Of a stretch of 64,000 nucleotides of DNA, positions 33,592 through 41,945 are shown one piece after another. The stretch covers positions 85,964 through 149,963 of the forward strand of contig NZ_SJKA01000017.1 in the NCBI RefSeq assembly GCF_004331435.1. The letters run 5' to 3'. How positions within the stretch are numbered: the first letter of the stretch is position 1; the number at the start of each line of letters is the position of its first letter. Both the position numbers and the translations under genes were made by a program. The notes under the pieces were generated by a model. It did no database searches. It had not been told where the DNA came from and was given only the letters and a program-made list of their open reading frames with translations. Origin of the DNA: Kribbella sindirgiensis (GTDB lineage: Bacteria; Actinomycetota; Actinomycetes; Propionibacteriales; Kribbellaceae).

Positions 33592-34494
33592 GTGACCGTC
33601 TCCGAGATCTTCGACCCGTCGGCCTGGAAGCAAGTGGACGGCTTCGAGCTGACCGACATCACGTACCACCGCGCGGTCGACGCCGGTGTGGTGCGGATCG
33701 CGTTCAACCGGCCCGAGGTGCGCAACGCGTTCCGGCCGCAGACCGTCGACGAGCTGTACCGCGTGCTCGACCACGCCCGGATGTCCACGGACGTCGGCTG
33801 CGTCCTGCTGACCGGCAACGGTCCGTCGCCGAAGGACGGCGGCTGGGCGTTCTGCTCCGGCGGCGACCAGCGGATCCGCGGCAAGGACGGGTACAAGTAC
33901 GCCGAGGGTACGACGGCCGACTCGATCGACCCGGCGCGTGCGGGCCGGCTGCACATTCTCGAAGTCCAGCGGCTGATCCGCTTCATGTCGAAGGTCGTGA
34001 TCTGTGTCGTCCCCGGCTGGGCCGCGGGTGGCGGGCACAGTCTGCATGTGGTGGCAGACCTCACGCTGGCGTCCGCGGAGCACGCGCGGTTCAAGCAGAC
34101 GGACGCGGACGTGGCGTCGTTCGACGGCGGGTTCGGGTCGGCGTACCTGGCCCGGCAGGTCGGGCAGAAGTTCGCCCGCGAGATCTTCTTCCTCGGTGAC
34201 GAGTACTCCGCCGAGGACGCGTACCGGATGGGCATGGTCAACAAGGTCGTTCCGCACGCCGAGCTCGAGGCCGTGGCGCTGGAGTGGGGCCGGAAGATCT
34301 GCGCGAAGTCGCCGACCGCGCAGCGGATGCTGAAGTACGCGTTCAACCTGATCGACGACGGTCTCGTCGGGCAGCAGCTGTTCGCCGGCGAGGCGACGCG
34401 GCTCGCCTACGGCACCGACGAGGCCGCCGAGGGGCGCGACGCGTTCCTGGAGAAGCGGTCGCCGGACTGGTCGCCGTACCCGTACGCGTTCTAA
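33592..34494 (+). CDS. menB: 1,4-dihydroxy-2-naphthoyl-CoA synthase
   Basis: A 300-residue crotonase-fold enzyme of menaquinone synthesis that closes the ring of succinylbenzoyl-CoA. It has the diagnostic MenB blocks GWAFCSGGDQRIRG, AGGGHSLHVVADLTLAS, DADVASFDGGFGSAYLARQV and the ending PDWSPYPYAF. The GTG at 33592 is used. No other men genes are in the window, which is common in actinobacteria. Function is secure. Confidence 0.95.
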   Translation: MTVSEIFDPSAWKQVDGFELTDITYHRAVDAGVVRIAFNRPEVRNAFRPQTVDELYRVLDHARMSTDVGCVLLTGNGPSPKDGGWAFCSGGDQRIRGKDGYKYAEGTTADSIDPARAGRLHILEVQRLIRFMSKVVICVVPGWAAGGGHSLHVVADLTLASAEHARFKQTDADVASFDGGFGSAYLARQVGQKFAREIFFLGDEYSAEDAYRMGMVNKVVPHAELEAVALEWGRKICAKSPTAQRMLKYAFNLIDDGLVGQQLFAGEATRLAYGTDEAAEGRDAFLEKRSPDWSPYPYAF

Positions 34495-34527
34495 CACTAT
34501 CTGGTGGTTAGTTAGCAGAAAAATATG

Positions 34528-34549
34528 CGCGAACTGATGACAGTTCGCG
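34528..34549. promoter_or_regulatory. 22-bp palindrome between menB and the tandem propeller genes
   Basis: CGCGAACTG-ATGA-CAGTTCGCG has perfect 9-base arms. It begins 33 bases after the menB stop and ends 24 bases before the first propeller gene. With no T-run after it, an operator is as likely as a terminator. Confidence 0.5.
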
Positions 34550-34573
34550 GTAAACCGCTTACGGTCGGGCGCT

Positions 34574-35533
34574 ATGAGGAATCTTTCCCGCCGTGGGTTG
34601 TTCGCTGGTGCCGCCGCTGTGGTTGTCGGTGGAGCCCTGCCGGCCGCCGCCAGTCCGTCGACCTTGACGCCCACCCGGCGGTTCGCGCTCGACGGGCCGG
34701 GTGGCGAGGTGTTCCGCGGCAAGCCGCTGGCGGACGTGACGGTCATGCAGTCGATCGCCTTCGACAGCGCGAACCAGCGGCTCTTCGCGGGGCAGCTGCG
34801 GGCCGGATCGCCTGCTACCAGTGGTGATCTCACGCTGACCCAGCTCACGCTCGCCGGCGACGTCGTCGGGCACATGTACCTGAGCGGGTTCGGCCACGCG
34901 GTCTCGATCGGCGCGGAGACCGTCGGGCGTACGACGTACCTCTGGACCGAGACCGACGTCGACACGGCGAACGCGCGCGGCCGGCAGATCGCCCGTTTCC
35001 GGTGGCAGGACGGCGCGACGCTGACGAAGGACTCCCCGGGACTGCGCAGTTGGAAGCCGGTCGCCGACGGCGCCGTGTTCACGCCGTCCGTGGATCAGCG
35101 GCACGGCCGGATCGGCATCCGGCACACGCTGGCGGACGGGTTCCACATCAACGTGTACTCGCTGGCCGCGGCGCGCGCCGGGGACTTCTCGCGGGTGCTC
35201 GCATCGTTCAAACAGCCCGCGATGACCGCGGGTATCGACTTCCAGGGCTGGGCGCTGTACGGCTCGTACGTCTATCTGTGGGAAGGCGAGGCGTACGCCG
35301 GTACGCCCGACCCCGCGGTGGCGACGTCGCGGCTCTGGACGTACGACATCGTCAAGGGCGAGGTTGTCGAGTCCGTGAAGATCGTGGACGGCGCCGACCT
35401 GGTCTACCGCGAAGCCGAGGGTGTCGGGGTGTACGTCGACCGGCGCGGCTGCCCGCAACTCTGCTTCGGCTTCGCCTCCGGCGTGACGCGCGACCGTCGC
35501 GCGAACCTGTTCTATCGCAACAGATTGGTCTGA
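34574..35533 (+). CDS. Tat-exported TagC-like beta-propeller protein (1)
   Basis: A 319-residue protein with a twin-arginine signal (NLSRRGLFAGAAAVVVGGAL; Ala-rich cleavage region near 27). The mature part looks like the propeller family related to TagC/DinC and phage receptor-binding or baseplate proteins: DVTVMQSIAFDSANQRLFAG, FGHAVSIGAE, TYLWTETDVD, GFASGVTRDRRANLFYRN. The biochemical role of this secreted family is not established. It is clearly homologous over its whole length to the next gene, which starts four bases after this stop. It may be an envelope or glycopolymer-binding protein. Confidence 0.75.
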   Translation: MRNLSRRGLFAGAAAVVVGGALPAAASPSTLTPTRRFALDGPGGEVFRGKPLADVTVMQSIAFDSANQRLFAGQLRAGSPATSGDLTLTQLTLAGDVVGHMYLSGFGHAVSIGAETVGRTTYLWTETDVDTANARGRQIARFRWQDGATLTKDSPGLRSWKPVADGAVFTPSVDQRHGRIGIRHTLADGFHINVYSLAAARAGDFSRVLASFKQPAMTAGIDFQGWALYGSYVYLWEGEAYAGTPDPAVATSRLWTYDIVKGEVVESVKIVDGADLVYREAEGVGVYVDRRGCPQLCFGFASGVTRDRRANLFYRNRLV

Positions 35534-35536
35534 CCC

Positions 35537-36502
35537 ATGGACAATTTGTCCCGTCGTGGATTGCTGACCGGAGCCGGCGCAGTGGTTGCCGCCGGCACCC
35601 TCGGCGTACCCGCGGCCACCGCCCGGACCCTGTCCCTCCCAACCTCCAAGCGCTTCGTCATGGGCGGAGCCGGTGGCGAGATCTTCCGCAGCAAACCGCT
35701 GCAGGATGTGACCGTCATGCAGTCGTTCGCGTTCGACACCCCGAACAACCGGCTCTTCACCGGCCAGGTGCGTGCCGGTTCGTCGGCCAACAGCGGCAAC
35801 CTGACTCTGACCCAACTGAGCATCGACACGGGCGCCATCCTCGGGCACATGTACCTGACCGGGTTCGGTCATGCGGTGTCGATCGGTGCGGAGGCCGTCG
35901 GAAGTACGACGTACATCTGGACGGAAACCGATGTGGACACGGCCAACGGGCGCGGGCGGCAGATCACCCGCTTCCCGTGGCGGAACGGTACGACGCTGAC
36001 GTCCACGTCGGTCACCAAGTGGAAGCCGGTTGCGAACGGCACTGTGTTCACGCCTGCGGTCGACCAGCGGTACGGCCGGCTCGGGGTGCGGTATGCGCTG
36101 TCGGACGGGATGCACATCAACGTGTACTCGCTGGCTGCGGCACGGGCCGGGGACTTCTCGACCGTGCTCGCGTCGTTCAAGCAGCCTGCGCTGACGTCCG
36201 GAGTCGCCTTCCAGGGATGGGCGCTGTACGGCTCGTACGTCTACCTGTGGGAAGGCAACGCCTATCCGGGCAGCCCGAATCAGGACGACGTGACGTCGAA
36301 ACTGTGGTGCTACGACATCAACGCCGGTCAGCTCGTCGACTCGTTCCGCACGCTGGCGGGGTGGAGCCTGACCTATCGCGAAGCCGAAGGTATGGCCGTC
36401 TACGGCTCCACCGACGCGACGGCTCGTCTGTACTTCGGTTTCGCCTCCGGCGTCGCCGGCGACCGCCGCGCCAACCTCTTCTACCGCAACGAGCTCACCT
36501 GA
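35537..36502 (+). CDS. Tat-exported TagC-like beta-propeller protein (2)
   Basis: A 321-residue tandem paralogue of the previous protein with the same architecture: twin-arginine signal (NLSRRGLLTGAGAVVAAGTL) and the same repeated blocks (DVTVMQSFAFDTPNNRLFTG, FGHAVSIGAEAVGSTTYIW, INVYSLAAARAGDFSTVLAS, GFASGVAGDRRANLFYRN). The strong conservation along the length points to recent local duplication with both copies kept. The two are co-transcribed. The stop at 36502 leads directly into a broken esterase reading frame. Confidence 0.75.
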   Translation: MDNLSRRGLLTGAGAVVAAGTLGVPAATARTLSLPTSKRFVMGGAGGEIFRSKPLQDVTVMQSFAFDTPNNRLFTGQVRAGSSANSGNLTLTQLSIDTGAILGHMYLTGFGHAVSIGAEAVGSTTYIWTETDVDTANGRGRQITRFPWRNGTTLTSTSVTKWKPVANGTVFTPAVDQRYGRLGVRYALSDGMHINVYSLAAARAGDFSTVLASFKQPALTSGVAFQGWALYGSYVYLWEGNAYPGSPNQDDVTSKLWCYDINAGQLVDSFRTLAGWSLTYREAEGMAVYGSTDATARLYFGFASGVAGDRRANLFYRNELT

Positions 36503-36804
36503 CGTACCACCTCGCACTGGGCGACTCGCTGGCGTGCGGATTCCAGCGCCCCGGCGAGACGACCGAAACCTTCGTCACGGGTCAGTGCCCGTGGAACGCG
36601 GCCGACCTGATCACGATCTCACTGTGGGGCAACGACGCCAACGCCTTCGTTGCCTCCTGCAACGGAAACGTGCAGTGCATCATCGACGGCGCACCGGCCG
36701 CGATCGCCCGCGTCGCCGGGAACCTGCGCGCCATCCTGCAAGCCCTCCGAGCGACCGCCCCGGACGCCGCCCTGGCCGACCTCACCGAATCAGCCCTCAA
36801 CTGA
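36503..36804 (+). pseudogene. SGNH/GDSL esterase remnant
   Basis: The frame starts immediately after the TGA of the propeller gene. It reads YHLALGDSLACGFQ (the GDSL nucleophile motif), then joins abruptly to PGETTETFVTGQCPW and then ISLWGNDANAFVASCNGN, ending in a helical segment (PAAIARVAGNLRAILQAL) and TGA at 36804. These blocks are normally separated by about 50-100 more residues, and the catalytic Asp-x-x-His end is absent. At least two internal deletions and C-terminal loss make it non-functional. Confidence 0.65.
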
Positions 36805-36830
36805 CCATCCCGCCACCACGACCGGGGCGA

Positions 36831-37472
36831 TTACTGGGCTACGCCGTACAGGCGGTCGCCGGCGTCGCCCAGGCCGGGGACTATGTAGCCTCTTTCGTTC
36901 AGGTGGGAGTCCATGCCGGCGATGACGAGGTTGCACGGTACGTCGAGGTGGGTCAGTTCGTTCTCGACGCGTTTGACGCCTTCGGGGGCGGCCAGGAGGC
37001 AGATCGCGGTGATGTGGTCGGCGCCGCGGTCCACCAGGAACTGGATGGCGGCGGCGAGGGTGCCGCCGGTGGCGAGCATCGGGTCGAGGACGTAGCACTG
37101 GCGTCCGGACAGGTCGTCGGGGAGGCGTTCGGCGTACGTCGACGCGGTCAGGGTCTCCTCGTTCCGGACCATGCCGAGGAAGCCGACCTCCGCGGTGGGA
37201 AGCAGCCGGGTCATGCCCTCGAGCATGCCGAGGCCGGCGCGCAGGATCGGGACGACGAGCGGCTTCGGGGCGGTGAGCTTCACGCCCTGCGCCTCCGCGA
37301 CCGGGGTCTGCACCGTGACCGGACCGGTGCGCACGTCCCGGGTCGCCTCGTAGGCGAGCAGCGTGACGAGTTCCTCGGTCAGCCGCCGGAACGTAGGTGA
37401 GTCCGTGTGCTCGTCGCGCAGCGCGGTGAGCTTGTGGGCGACGAGCGGGTGGTCCACGACGAGGATCTGCAT
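36831..37472 (-). CDS. upp: uracil phosphoribosyltransferase
   Basis: A 213-residue salvage enzyme converting uracil and PRPP to UMP. The PRPP-binding loop appears as CYVLDPMLATGGTLAAAI and the C-terminal uracil site as IVPGLGDAGDRLYG. The ATG at 37472 gives the standard MQILVVDHPLVAHKLTALRD start; the frame continues upstream through a hairpin and is not coding there. It is divergent from a small gene, with a perfect hairpin between them. Confidence 0.96.
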   Translation of the reverse strand: MQILVVDHPLVAHKLTALRDEHTDSPTFRRLTEELVTLLAYEATRDVRTGPVTVQTPVAEAQGVKLTAPKPLVVPILRAGLGMLEGMTRLLPTAEVGFLGMVRNEETLTASTYAERLPDDLSGRQCYVLDPMLATGGTLAAAIQFLVDRGADHITAICLLAAPEGVKRVENELTHLDVPCNLVIAGMDSHLNERGYIVPGLGDAGDRLYGVAQ

Positions 37473-37489
37473 AAGGCCGAACGGTACCT

Positions 37490-37530
37490 GAGAGGGCGTC
37501 TGAGAACCCTGCGTTCTCAGACGCCCTCTC
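37490..37530. promoter_or_regulatory. perfect 18-bp hairpin upstream of upp
   Basis: The left arm 37490-37507 (GAGAGGGCGTCTGAGAAC) is exactly complementary to the right arm 37513-37530 around the loop CCTGC. It begins only 18 bases before the upp start on that strand and ends 87 bases before the small gene on the other. There is no T-run, so it is not a simple terminator. It may block the upp ribosome binding site, act as an operator, or be a repeat element. Confidence 0.7.
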
Positions 37531-37616
37531 GGCGATTCGCGGCGGGAAGGCGCGCTCGCTGCCAGACTGGAAACTGCATTGGATTCTGCCCTGTTCGCCC
37601 ACCAGGGAGTAGTTCG

Positions 37617-37778
37617 ATGACCGAGAAGACGCCCGAACAGCTCGAGCGGCTGCGGCGCCGTGCCGCCTTTCTGCGTGAGCTGGACGAAGCACGCGCCCTC
37701 CGCGACCGGATCGCGCCCCGCCGGGCCCGGGTCCGGCAGCTGCGTGAGGCGATGCGCAGAGCGACGTACCATCACTGA
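37617..37778 (+). CDS. small basic helical protein
   Basis: A 53-residue protein starting MTEKTPEQLERLRRRAAFLR, almost wholly charged and predicted to be one or two helices, with about 16 Arg. The ATG at 37617 follows GGGAG with good spacing. No Cys or His metal site is present. It is conserved-looking and may bind nucleic acid, but I do not recognise it. It lies 74 bases before the tadA pair. Confidence 0.6.
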   Translation: MTEKTPEQLERLRRRAAFLRELDEARALRDRIAPRRARVRQLREAMRRATYHH

Positions 37779-37852
37779 GCGTTGACCGGTGTTGGTGGAT
37801 CTGATATCGGCTTGAGATCGCCGGGACGCCGCAGGTCTGGGACGATGATGCG

Positions 37853-38338
37853 GTGTCTGATGCCACGGTTACCGACCTGGACTTCGCGGTCGCTGCGTAC
37901 ACCGAGGACGGGAACTGGACCGTCACGCCGCTGGTACTGCGCGGTGAGCCCGATCTGTCCACGCTGGTGTCCGCGCTCCGCCGGTATCCCGGTGAGGCCG
38001 GGGTGCTCGGCCTGGTGTCGGTCGACGAGGACTTCTTCGTCCTGGTCAGGGTGCTCGGCGGCCGCGCCCGGCTGCTGATCTCCGACGTGACCGCCGCGAC
38101 CGAGTGGCCGCTGGCCCGGCAGGTCGTGGACGAGTTGGACATCCCGCTGGCCGATGACGACGACGAGCAGGTGCCGGCCGGCGACCTGGCGATCGTCGCG
38201 GACCTCGGGATGGCCGCGATGGATCTCGGCGCGCTCTGCGACGACGTCGATCTCTACCCGTACGAGATGCTCGAGGAGATCGCCGAGACGCTTGGCTTCG
38301 GCAACCAGTTCCACGACGCGATCGAAGCCGTTGGCTAG
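37853..38338 (+). CDS. tRNA adenosine deaminase-associated protein
   Basis: A 161-residue acidic protein (DLDFAVAAYTEDGNWTVTPL; PLADDDDEQVPAGDLAIVAD; YPYEMLEEIAETLGFG) that regularly precedes tadA in actinobacteria. No catalytic motif is visible. The GTG start is at 37853. Its end overlaps the likely tadA start, so the two proteins are probably translated together and may interact. Confidence 0.85.
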   Translation: MSDATVTDLDFAVAAYTEDGNWTVTPLVLRGEPDLSTLVSALRRYPGEAGVLGLVSVDEDFFVLVRVLGGRARLLISDVTAATEWPLARQVVDELDIPLADDDDEQVPAGDLAIVADLGMAAMDLGALCDDVDLYPYEMLEEIAETLGFGNQFHDAIEAVG

Positions 38339-38798
38339 CCCGATCCTGCGGCAGGCGTGGTCGCGGTTGATGACGCTGGCCCTCGAGGAGGCCGAGCGGG
38401 CGTTGCCCGACGTACCGATCGGGGCGCTCGTGGTGGACGAGGCCGGCGAGATCATCGGGCGCGGGCACAACGAGCGGGAGGCGACCGGCGATCCGACCGC
38501 GCACGCGGAGGTGCTCGCGATCCGCGACGCGGCCCGGAAGGTCGGCGAGTGGCGGCTGACCGGGTGCACGCTGGTGGTCACGCTGGAGCCGTGCACGATG
38601 TGCGCGGGGGCGATCGTGCTGTCCCGGCTGGACCGGCTGATCTTCGCGGCGTACGACGAGAAGGCCGGCGCGGTGGGGTCGCTGTGGGACGTCGTACGGG
38701 ACCGTCGGCTCAACCACCGGCCCGAGGTGATCGGCGGTGTGATGGCCGACGAGGCCGGTGCGCGGCTGCGCGATTTCTTCATCGGCCACAGACCTTGA
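38331..38798 (+). CDS. tadA: tRNA-specific adenosine-34 deaminase
   Basis: About 155 residues of the cytidine-deaminase fold, converting wobble adenosine to inosine in tRNA-Arg. The zinc ligands and proton shuttle are in DPTAHAEVLAIR (His, Glu) and LEPCTMCAGAI (two Cys). The TTG at 38331, overlapping the previous gene, is chosen because it keeps the N-terminal helix; the ATG at 38370 would cut into it. The essential function is well supported. A tRNA gene follows 14 bases later. Confidence 0.9.
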   Translation: MASPILRQAWSRLMTLALEEAERALPDVPIGALVVDEAGEIIGRGHNEREATGDPTAHAEVLAIRDAARKVGEWRLTGCTLVVTLEPCTMCAGAIVLSRLDRLIFAAYDEKAGAVGSLWDVVRDRRLNHRPEVIGGVMADEAGARLRDFFIGHRP

Positions 38799-38811
38799 TA
38801 TTGTCCTCGGC

Positions 38812-38902
38812 GGTGGCGTGTCCGAGCGGCCGAAGGAGCGCGCCTCGAAAGCGCGTGACGGGCAACCCCCGTCCGAGGGTTCAAATCCCTCCGCCACCGC
38901 CA
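38812..38902 (+). tRNA. tRNA-Ser (CGA), CCA encoded
   Basis: The acceptor arm GGTGGCG pairs with CGCCACC (38892-38898), followed by discriminator G and CCA. The anticodon stem CGCGC/GCGCG closes the loop CTCGAAA, with anticodon CGA at 38846-38848. A long variable arm, as in class II serine tRNAs, and the T-loop GTTCAAATC are present. It reads TCG codons, which are frequent in this high-GC genome. Confidence 0.97.
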
Positions 38903-39009
38903 TTCGCCCTCCGGGGCGGCCAGATAGGCCGGAGACCCTGATGCTGTGTGATGCGTCAGGGTCTTCGTCTCTCTGGACCTGACTCGGGACGCTCGACGAG
39001 AGGGCCCCT

Positions 39010-40521
39010 ATGGATGTTGCGGAGCTCGACCGGATCCTGCTGGGCGGTGCGGCGGTTCTGCTGGTCGCCGTGGTCGCGGTGCGGTTCTCCGCGCGGCTCG
39101 GGCTCCCGTCGCTGCTGATCTACCTCGGGATGGGGCTGCTCCTGGGGGAGTCGGGCCCGGGGCACATCCACTTCGAGGACGCGCAACTGGCGCACGCGCT
39201 CGGGTTCGCGGCGCTGGTCGTGATCCTCACCGAGGGCGGTCTGACGACCCGGTGGAACGAAGTACGGCCGGTGATGCCGCTCGGGCTGGTGCTCGCGACG
39301 GTAGGAGTCGCGGTCAGTGTCGGTGTCGTCGCCTGTGTGGCGCATTTCGTGCTGGGGCTGAGCTGGCAGCTGTCGGTGCTGCTCGGGGCCGTGACGTCGC
39401 CGACGGACGCGGCGGCCGTGTTCTCGGTGCTCAGACGGGTGCCGATCCGGCCGCGGCTGCGGGGCGCGCTCGAGGCGGAATCCGGCCTGAACGACGCTCC
39501 GACCGTGCTGCTGGTCACACTCGTGAGCACCGGCGAGGTCGGCGAGAAGGGCCTGCTGTGGTTCAGCGGCCTGGTCGTCTACGAGCTGGTCGTCGGCGCG
39601 CTGTTCGGGCTGCTGATCGGGTGGGTGAGCGTCGGGCTGATCCGCCGGATGGCGCTCGGCTCCGCCGGCCTGTACCCGCTCGCGGTGCTCTCCGTGGCCT
39701 TCATCTCGTACGCCGGTGGCTCGGTGCTGCTCCACGTGTCGGGGTTCGCGGCCGTGTACGTGACGTCGCTGGTGCTGGGACGGGCGGAGCTGCCGCACCG
39801 GATGGCGACCCGGTCCTTCGTCGACGGGATCGCCTGGCTCGCGCAGATCGGGTTGTTCGTGATGCTCGGGCTGCTGGCGTCGCCAGGGGACTTCGAGCTG
39901 AACGACGTACTGGTCGCACTGGTGATCGGGGTCGCGGTGACGGTCGTCGGGCGGTTCGCCTCGGTGGCGATCTCGGCGGCGCCGTTCCGGTTGCCGTGGC
40001 GGGAGCGGACGTTCATCTCGTGGGCGGGTCTGCGGGGTGCGGTGCCGATCGTGCTCGCGACCATCCCGCTGGCCGAGGGTGTGCCGCAGGCGGGGCGGAT
40101 CTTCGATGTGGTGTTCGTGCTGGTGCTGCTGTTCACGCTGCTGCAGGGGCCGTCGCTGCCGTGGCTGGCGAAGCGGCTGAAGGTCCTCGACGAGAACGCC
40201 GCGCACGAGGTGGACATCGACGTGGCGCCGCTGGAGTCACTCGGTGCGGACATGCTCCAGGTGTACGTCCCGAGCGAGTCCCGGCTGGCCGGGGTCGAGA
40301 TCGCCGAGTTGCGGCTACCGGCCGGTGTCTCGGTCGCGCTGGTGATCCGTGGCGAACGAGCGTTCGTCCCGGACCGTCGCACCGTGCTCCGGGCCGCCGA
40401 CAACCTGCTCGTGGTCGCGCCCAGCCCGGTCCGTGAACAGGCCGTACGCCGCCTCCGCGCCGTCTCCCGAGCCGGTCGCCTGGCCGGCTGGTTCGGCGAG
40501 CGCGGCCGCGAACAGAGCTAG
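39010..40521 (+). CDS. potassium/proton antiporter, CPA1 family with TrkA-C domain
   Basis: A 503-residue membrane protein with about 12 transmembrane helices carrying the CPA exchanger blocks (LLIYLGMGLLLGESGPG, GAVTSPTDAAAVFSVLRRV, ALEAESGLNDAPTVLLV, ISWAGLRGAVPIVLATIPLA). A C-terminal TrkA-C/RCK-like domain (about 405-480, MLQVYVPSESRLAGVEIAEL) follows. The Asn-Asp pair in SGLNDAP is the ion-binding site. It exchanges K+ (or Na+) for H+. It converges with the MarR gene, overlapping four bases. Confidence 0.9.
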   Translation: MDVAELDRILLGGAAVLLVAVVAVRFSARLGLPSLLIYLGMGLLLGESGPGHIHFEDAQLAHALGFAALVVILTEGGLTTRWNEVRPVMPLGLVLATVGVAVSVGVVACVAHFVLGLSWQLSVLLGAVTSPTDAAAVFSVLRRVPIRPRLRGALEAESGLNDAPTVLLVTLVSTGEVGEKGLLWFSGLVVYELVVGALFGLLIGWVSVGLIRRMALGSAGLYPLAVLSVAFISYAGGSVLLHVSGFAAVYVTSLVLGRAELPHRMATRSFVDGIAWLAQIGLFVMLGLLASPGDFELNDVLVALVIGVAVTVVGRFASVAISAAPFRLPWRERTFISWAGLRGAVPIVLATIPLAEGVPQAGRIFDVVFVLVLLFTLLQGPSLPWLAKRLKVLDENAAHEVDIDVAPLESLGADMLQVYVPSESRLAGVEIAELRLPAGVSVALVIRGERAFVPDRRTVLRAADNLLVVAPSPVREQAVRRLRAVSRAGRLAGWFGERGREQS

Positions 40522-40973
40522 GTGCGGGTGGCCGCGGCGATCACCTTGGTGAGACGGGCGTGCAGGTCCATCAGTTCGTCGACGTCCATGCCCAGCCGCT
40601 CGACGATCGCCGGCGGCACCTCGAGTGCTTGGTCGCGCAGTGCCCGGCCCTTGTCGGTGAGCGCCACGGCGAGGGAGCGTTCGTCGGCTCTGGAACGGTC
40701 GCGGCGCAGCAGGCCGGCCGCTTCGAGGCGCTTGAGCAGCGGCGACAGCGTCGCGGGCTCGAGCTGCAGCATCCCGGACAGGTCCTTGACCGAGACCGGC
40801 TCGAACTCCCAGAGCGCGAGCATCACCAGGTACTGCGGGTGGGTCAGGCCCATCGGCTCCAGCACCGGGCGGTAGAGCGCGATGACGGTCCGCGCGGCGA
40901 CCGCGAGACCGAAGCAGACCTGGTGCTCCAGCGCGAGGGGGTTGTCCGGCGGCGTGATCTTCGTCCCTGCCAT
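40518..40973 (-). CDS. MarR-family regulator, OhrR-like
   Basis: A 151-residue winged-helix regulator. The start LALEHQVCFGLAVAAR carries a Cys in the position of the peroxide-sensing Cys of OhrR, followed by the MarR core (MLQLEPATLSPLLKRLEAAG, RDRSRADERSLAVALTDKG). Oxidation of that Cys by organic peroxides may release DNA. No ohr gene is adjacent; the divergent neighbour is a small membrane protein. An inverted repeat beside the start is the probable operator. Confidence 0.9.
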   Translation of the reverse strand: MAGTKITPPDNPLALEHQVCFGLAVAARTVIALYRPVLEPMGLTHPQYLVMLALWEFEPVSVKDLSGMLQLEPATLSPLLKRLEAAGLLRRDRSRADERSLAVALTDKGRALRDQALEVPPAIVERLGMDVDELMDLHARLTKVIAAATRT

Positions 40974-40977
40974 GCGG

Positions 40978-41004
40978 TTAGTGTAGCAACATTATGTACA
41001 CTAA
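40978..41004. promoter_or_regulatory. inverted repeat between marR-type gene and divergent membrane gene
   Basis: TTAGTGTA (40978-40985) and TACACTAA (40997-41004) are perfect 8-base arms with an 11-base spacer, in an unusually AT-rich stretch immediately upstream of the MarR start. Placement and symmetry fit a MarR operator shared by both divergent genes. Confidence 0.5.
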
Positions 41005-41037
41005 CTATTAGTGCGATAAGTCAGTGAGGGAGTGAGG

Positions 41038-41334
41038 ATGCCAGCGATCCGCCGCCGGACCCCGCGGCCGATGAACATCGAGACCGTGCAGCGCTGGGTG
41101 GTCTCCGCCGTGCTCTTCCACGTCGGCAGCGTTCCCGCCGTCACGCTGGCCGTCTACAGCATCGGTGTCGCCGGCGACACCTTCGGCAAGGGCGTCGGCC
41201 TGTGGCTGATGTCCGGCGTGATCGGTGTGCTGACCGCGGCCGGCATCCTCGCCATCCATCGGCGCAGACTGGTCTCGGCCTGGCTGCTGCCGGGCATCCT
41301 CCCGACCGCGGTCACCGGGTTCTTCATCTTCTGA
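41038..41334 (+). CDS. small membrane protein divergent from MarR
   Basis: A 98-residue protein beginning MPAIRRRTPRPMNIETVQRW, with three hydrophobic segments (about 25-45, 53-72, 80-98). The ATG at 41038 is preceded by GAGGGAG. No family is recognised. Its position across the operator from the MarR regulator suggests it is the regulator's target. Confidence 0.6.
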   Translation: MPAIRRRTPRPMNIETVQRWVVSAVLFHVGSVPAVTLAVYSIGVAGDTFGKGVGLWLMSGVIGVLTAAGILAIHRRRLVSAWLLPGILPTAVTGFFIF

Positions 41335-41349
41335 CCGCGGCCGGACGAG

Positions 41350-41913
41350 TCAGTTGGGGTTCTGCCCCGACGGGATCGGCTTCGGGGTGTGGATGACCGG
41401 AAGGCAGACCGTGGTGCCGGGGGCGACGGTGACGGACGGGATGCCCTTGAGCTTCACGGAGCCGAAGCCGGCGCCGATGACCAGGTCGACGGTGTGGTCG
41501 GTGCGGCCGTCGGCGATCATCACGGCCTTCTGGTTCAGCTGACCCGCGACCAGGAGCATCTCCGGCGCGTTCGCGGCGGCACCGCGCAGTGCCACCACGT
41601 CGACCTTGTCGCCCTTGGGTTCGTTCGCGATCTTGTCGATGTTGAACCCGCGCTGCTTCAGCGCGTCGGCCACCCGGCCGGCCGAGCCCGCGCGGGCGCC
41701 GCCGTTGTAGACGTTCAGCACGACCTGCTTCGGGACCAGCCGGTTGTTCGCCAGCTTCTGCTCGGTGCAGGTCGGCTCGGCGCTGCTGTTCACGAGCGAG
41801 TTCCAGCCCCACCAGCCCCCACCGACGAGGATCCCCAGCAGGATCACCATCGTGATCGGCGTACGCCACCGGATCCGCGAATGCGGTCTCGGTTGCGGAT
41901 GGATCGCTGTCAT
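41350..41913 (-). CDS. membrane-anchored LytR C-terminal domain protein
   Basis: A 187-residue protein with one N-terminal transmembrane helix (ITMVILLGILVGGGWWGW) and an external LytR_C domain (PKQVVLNVYNGGARAGSAGR, VADALKQRGFNIDKIANEPK, HTVDLVIGAGFGSVKL) without the LCP catalytic domain. Such proteins occur at the cell envelope with wall-polymer enzymes. The ATG at 41913 follows GGTGGAG. It lies 32 bases downstream of the VapB-like gene and probably shares its promoter. Confidence 0.8.
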   Translation of the reverse strand: MTAIHPQPRPHSRIRWRTPITMVILLGILVGGGWWGWNSLVNSSAEPTCTEQKLANNRLVPKQVVLNVYNGGARAGSAGRVADALKQRGFNIDKIANEPKGDKVDVVALRGAAANAPEMLLVAGQLNQKAVMIADGRTDHTVDLVIGAGFGSVKLKGIPSVTVAPGTTVCLPVIHTPKPIPSGQNPN

Positions 41914-41945
41914 TTGCTCCACCCCCCGTGAGCGGCAGCCATTGG

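Noticed and set aside
38812..38902. tRNA gene as an integration site
   Set aside because: No integrase gene or direct repeat of the tRNA 3' end is seen downstream to 41 kb.
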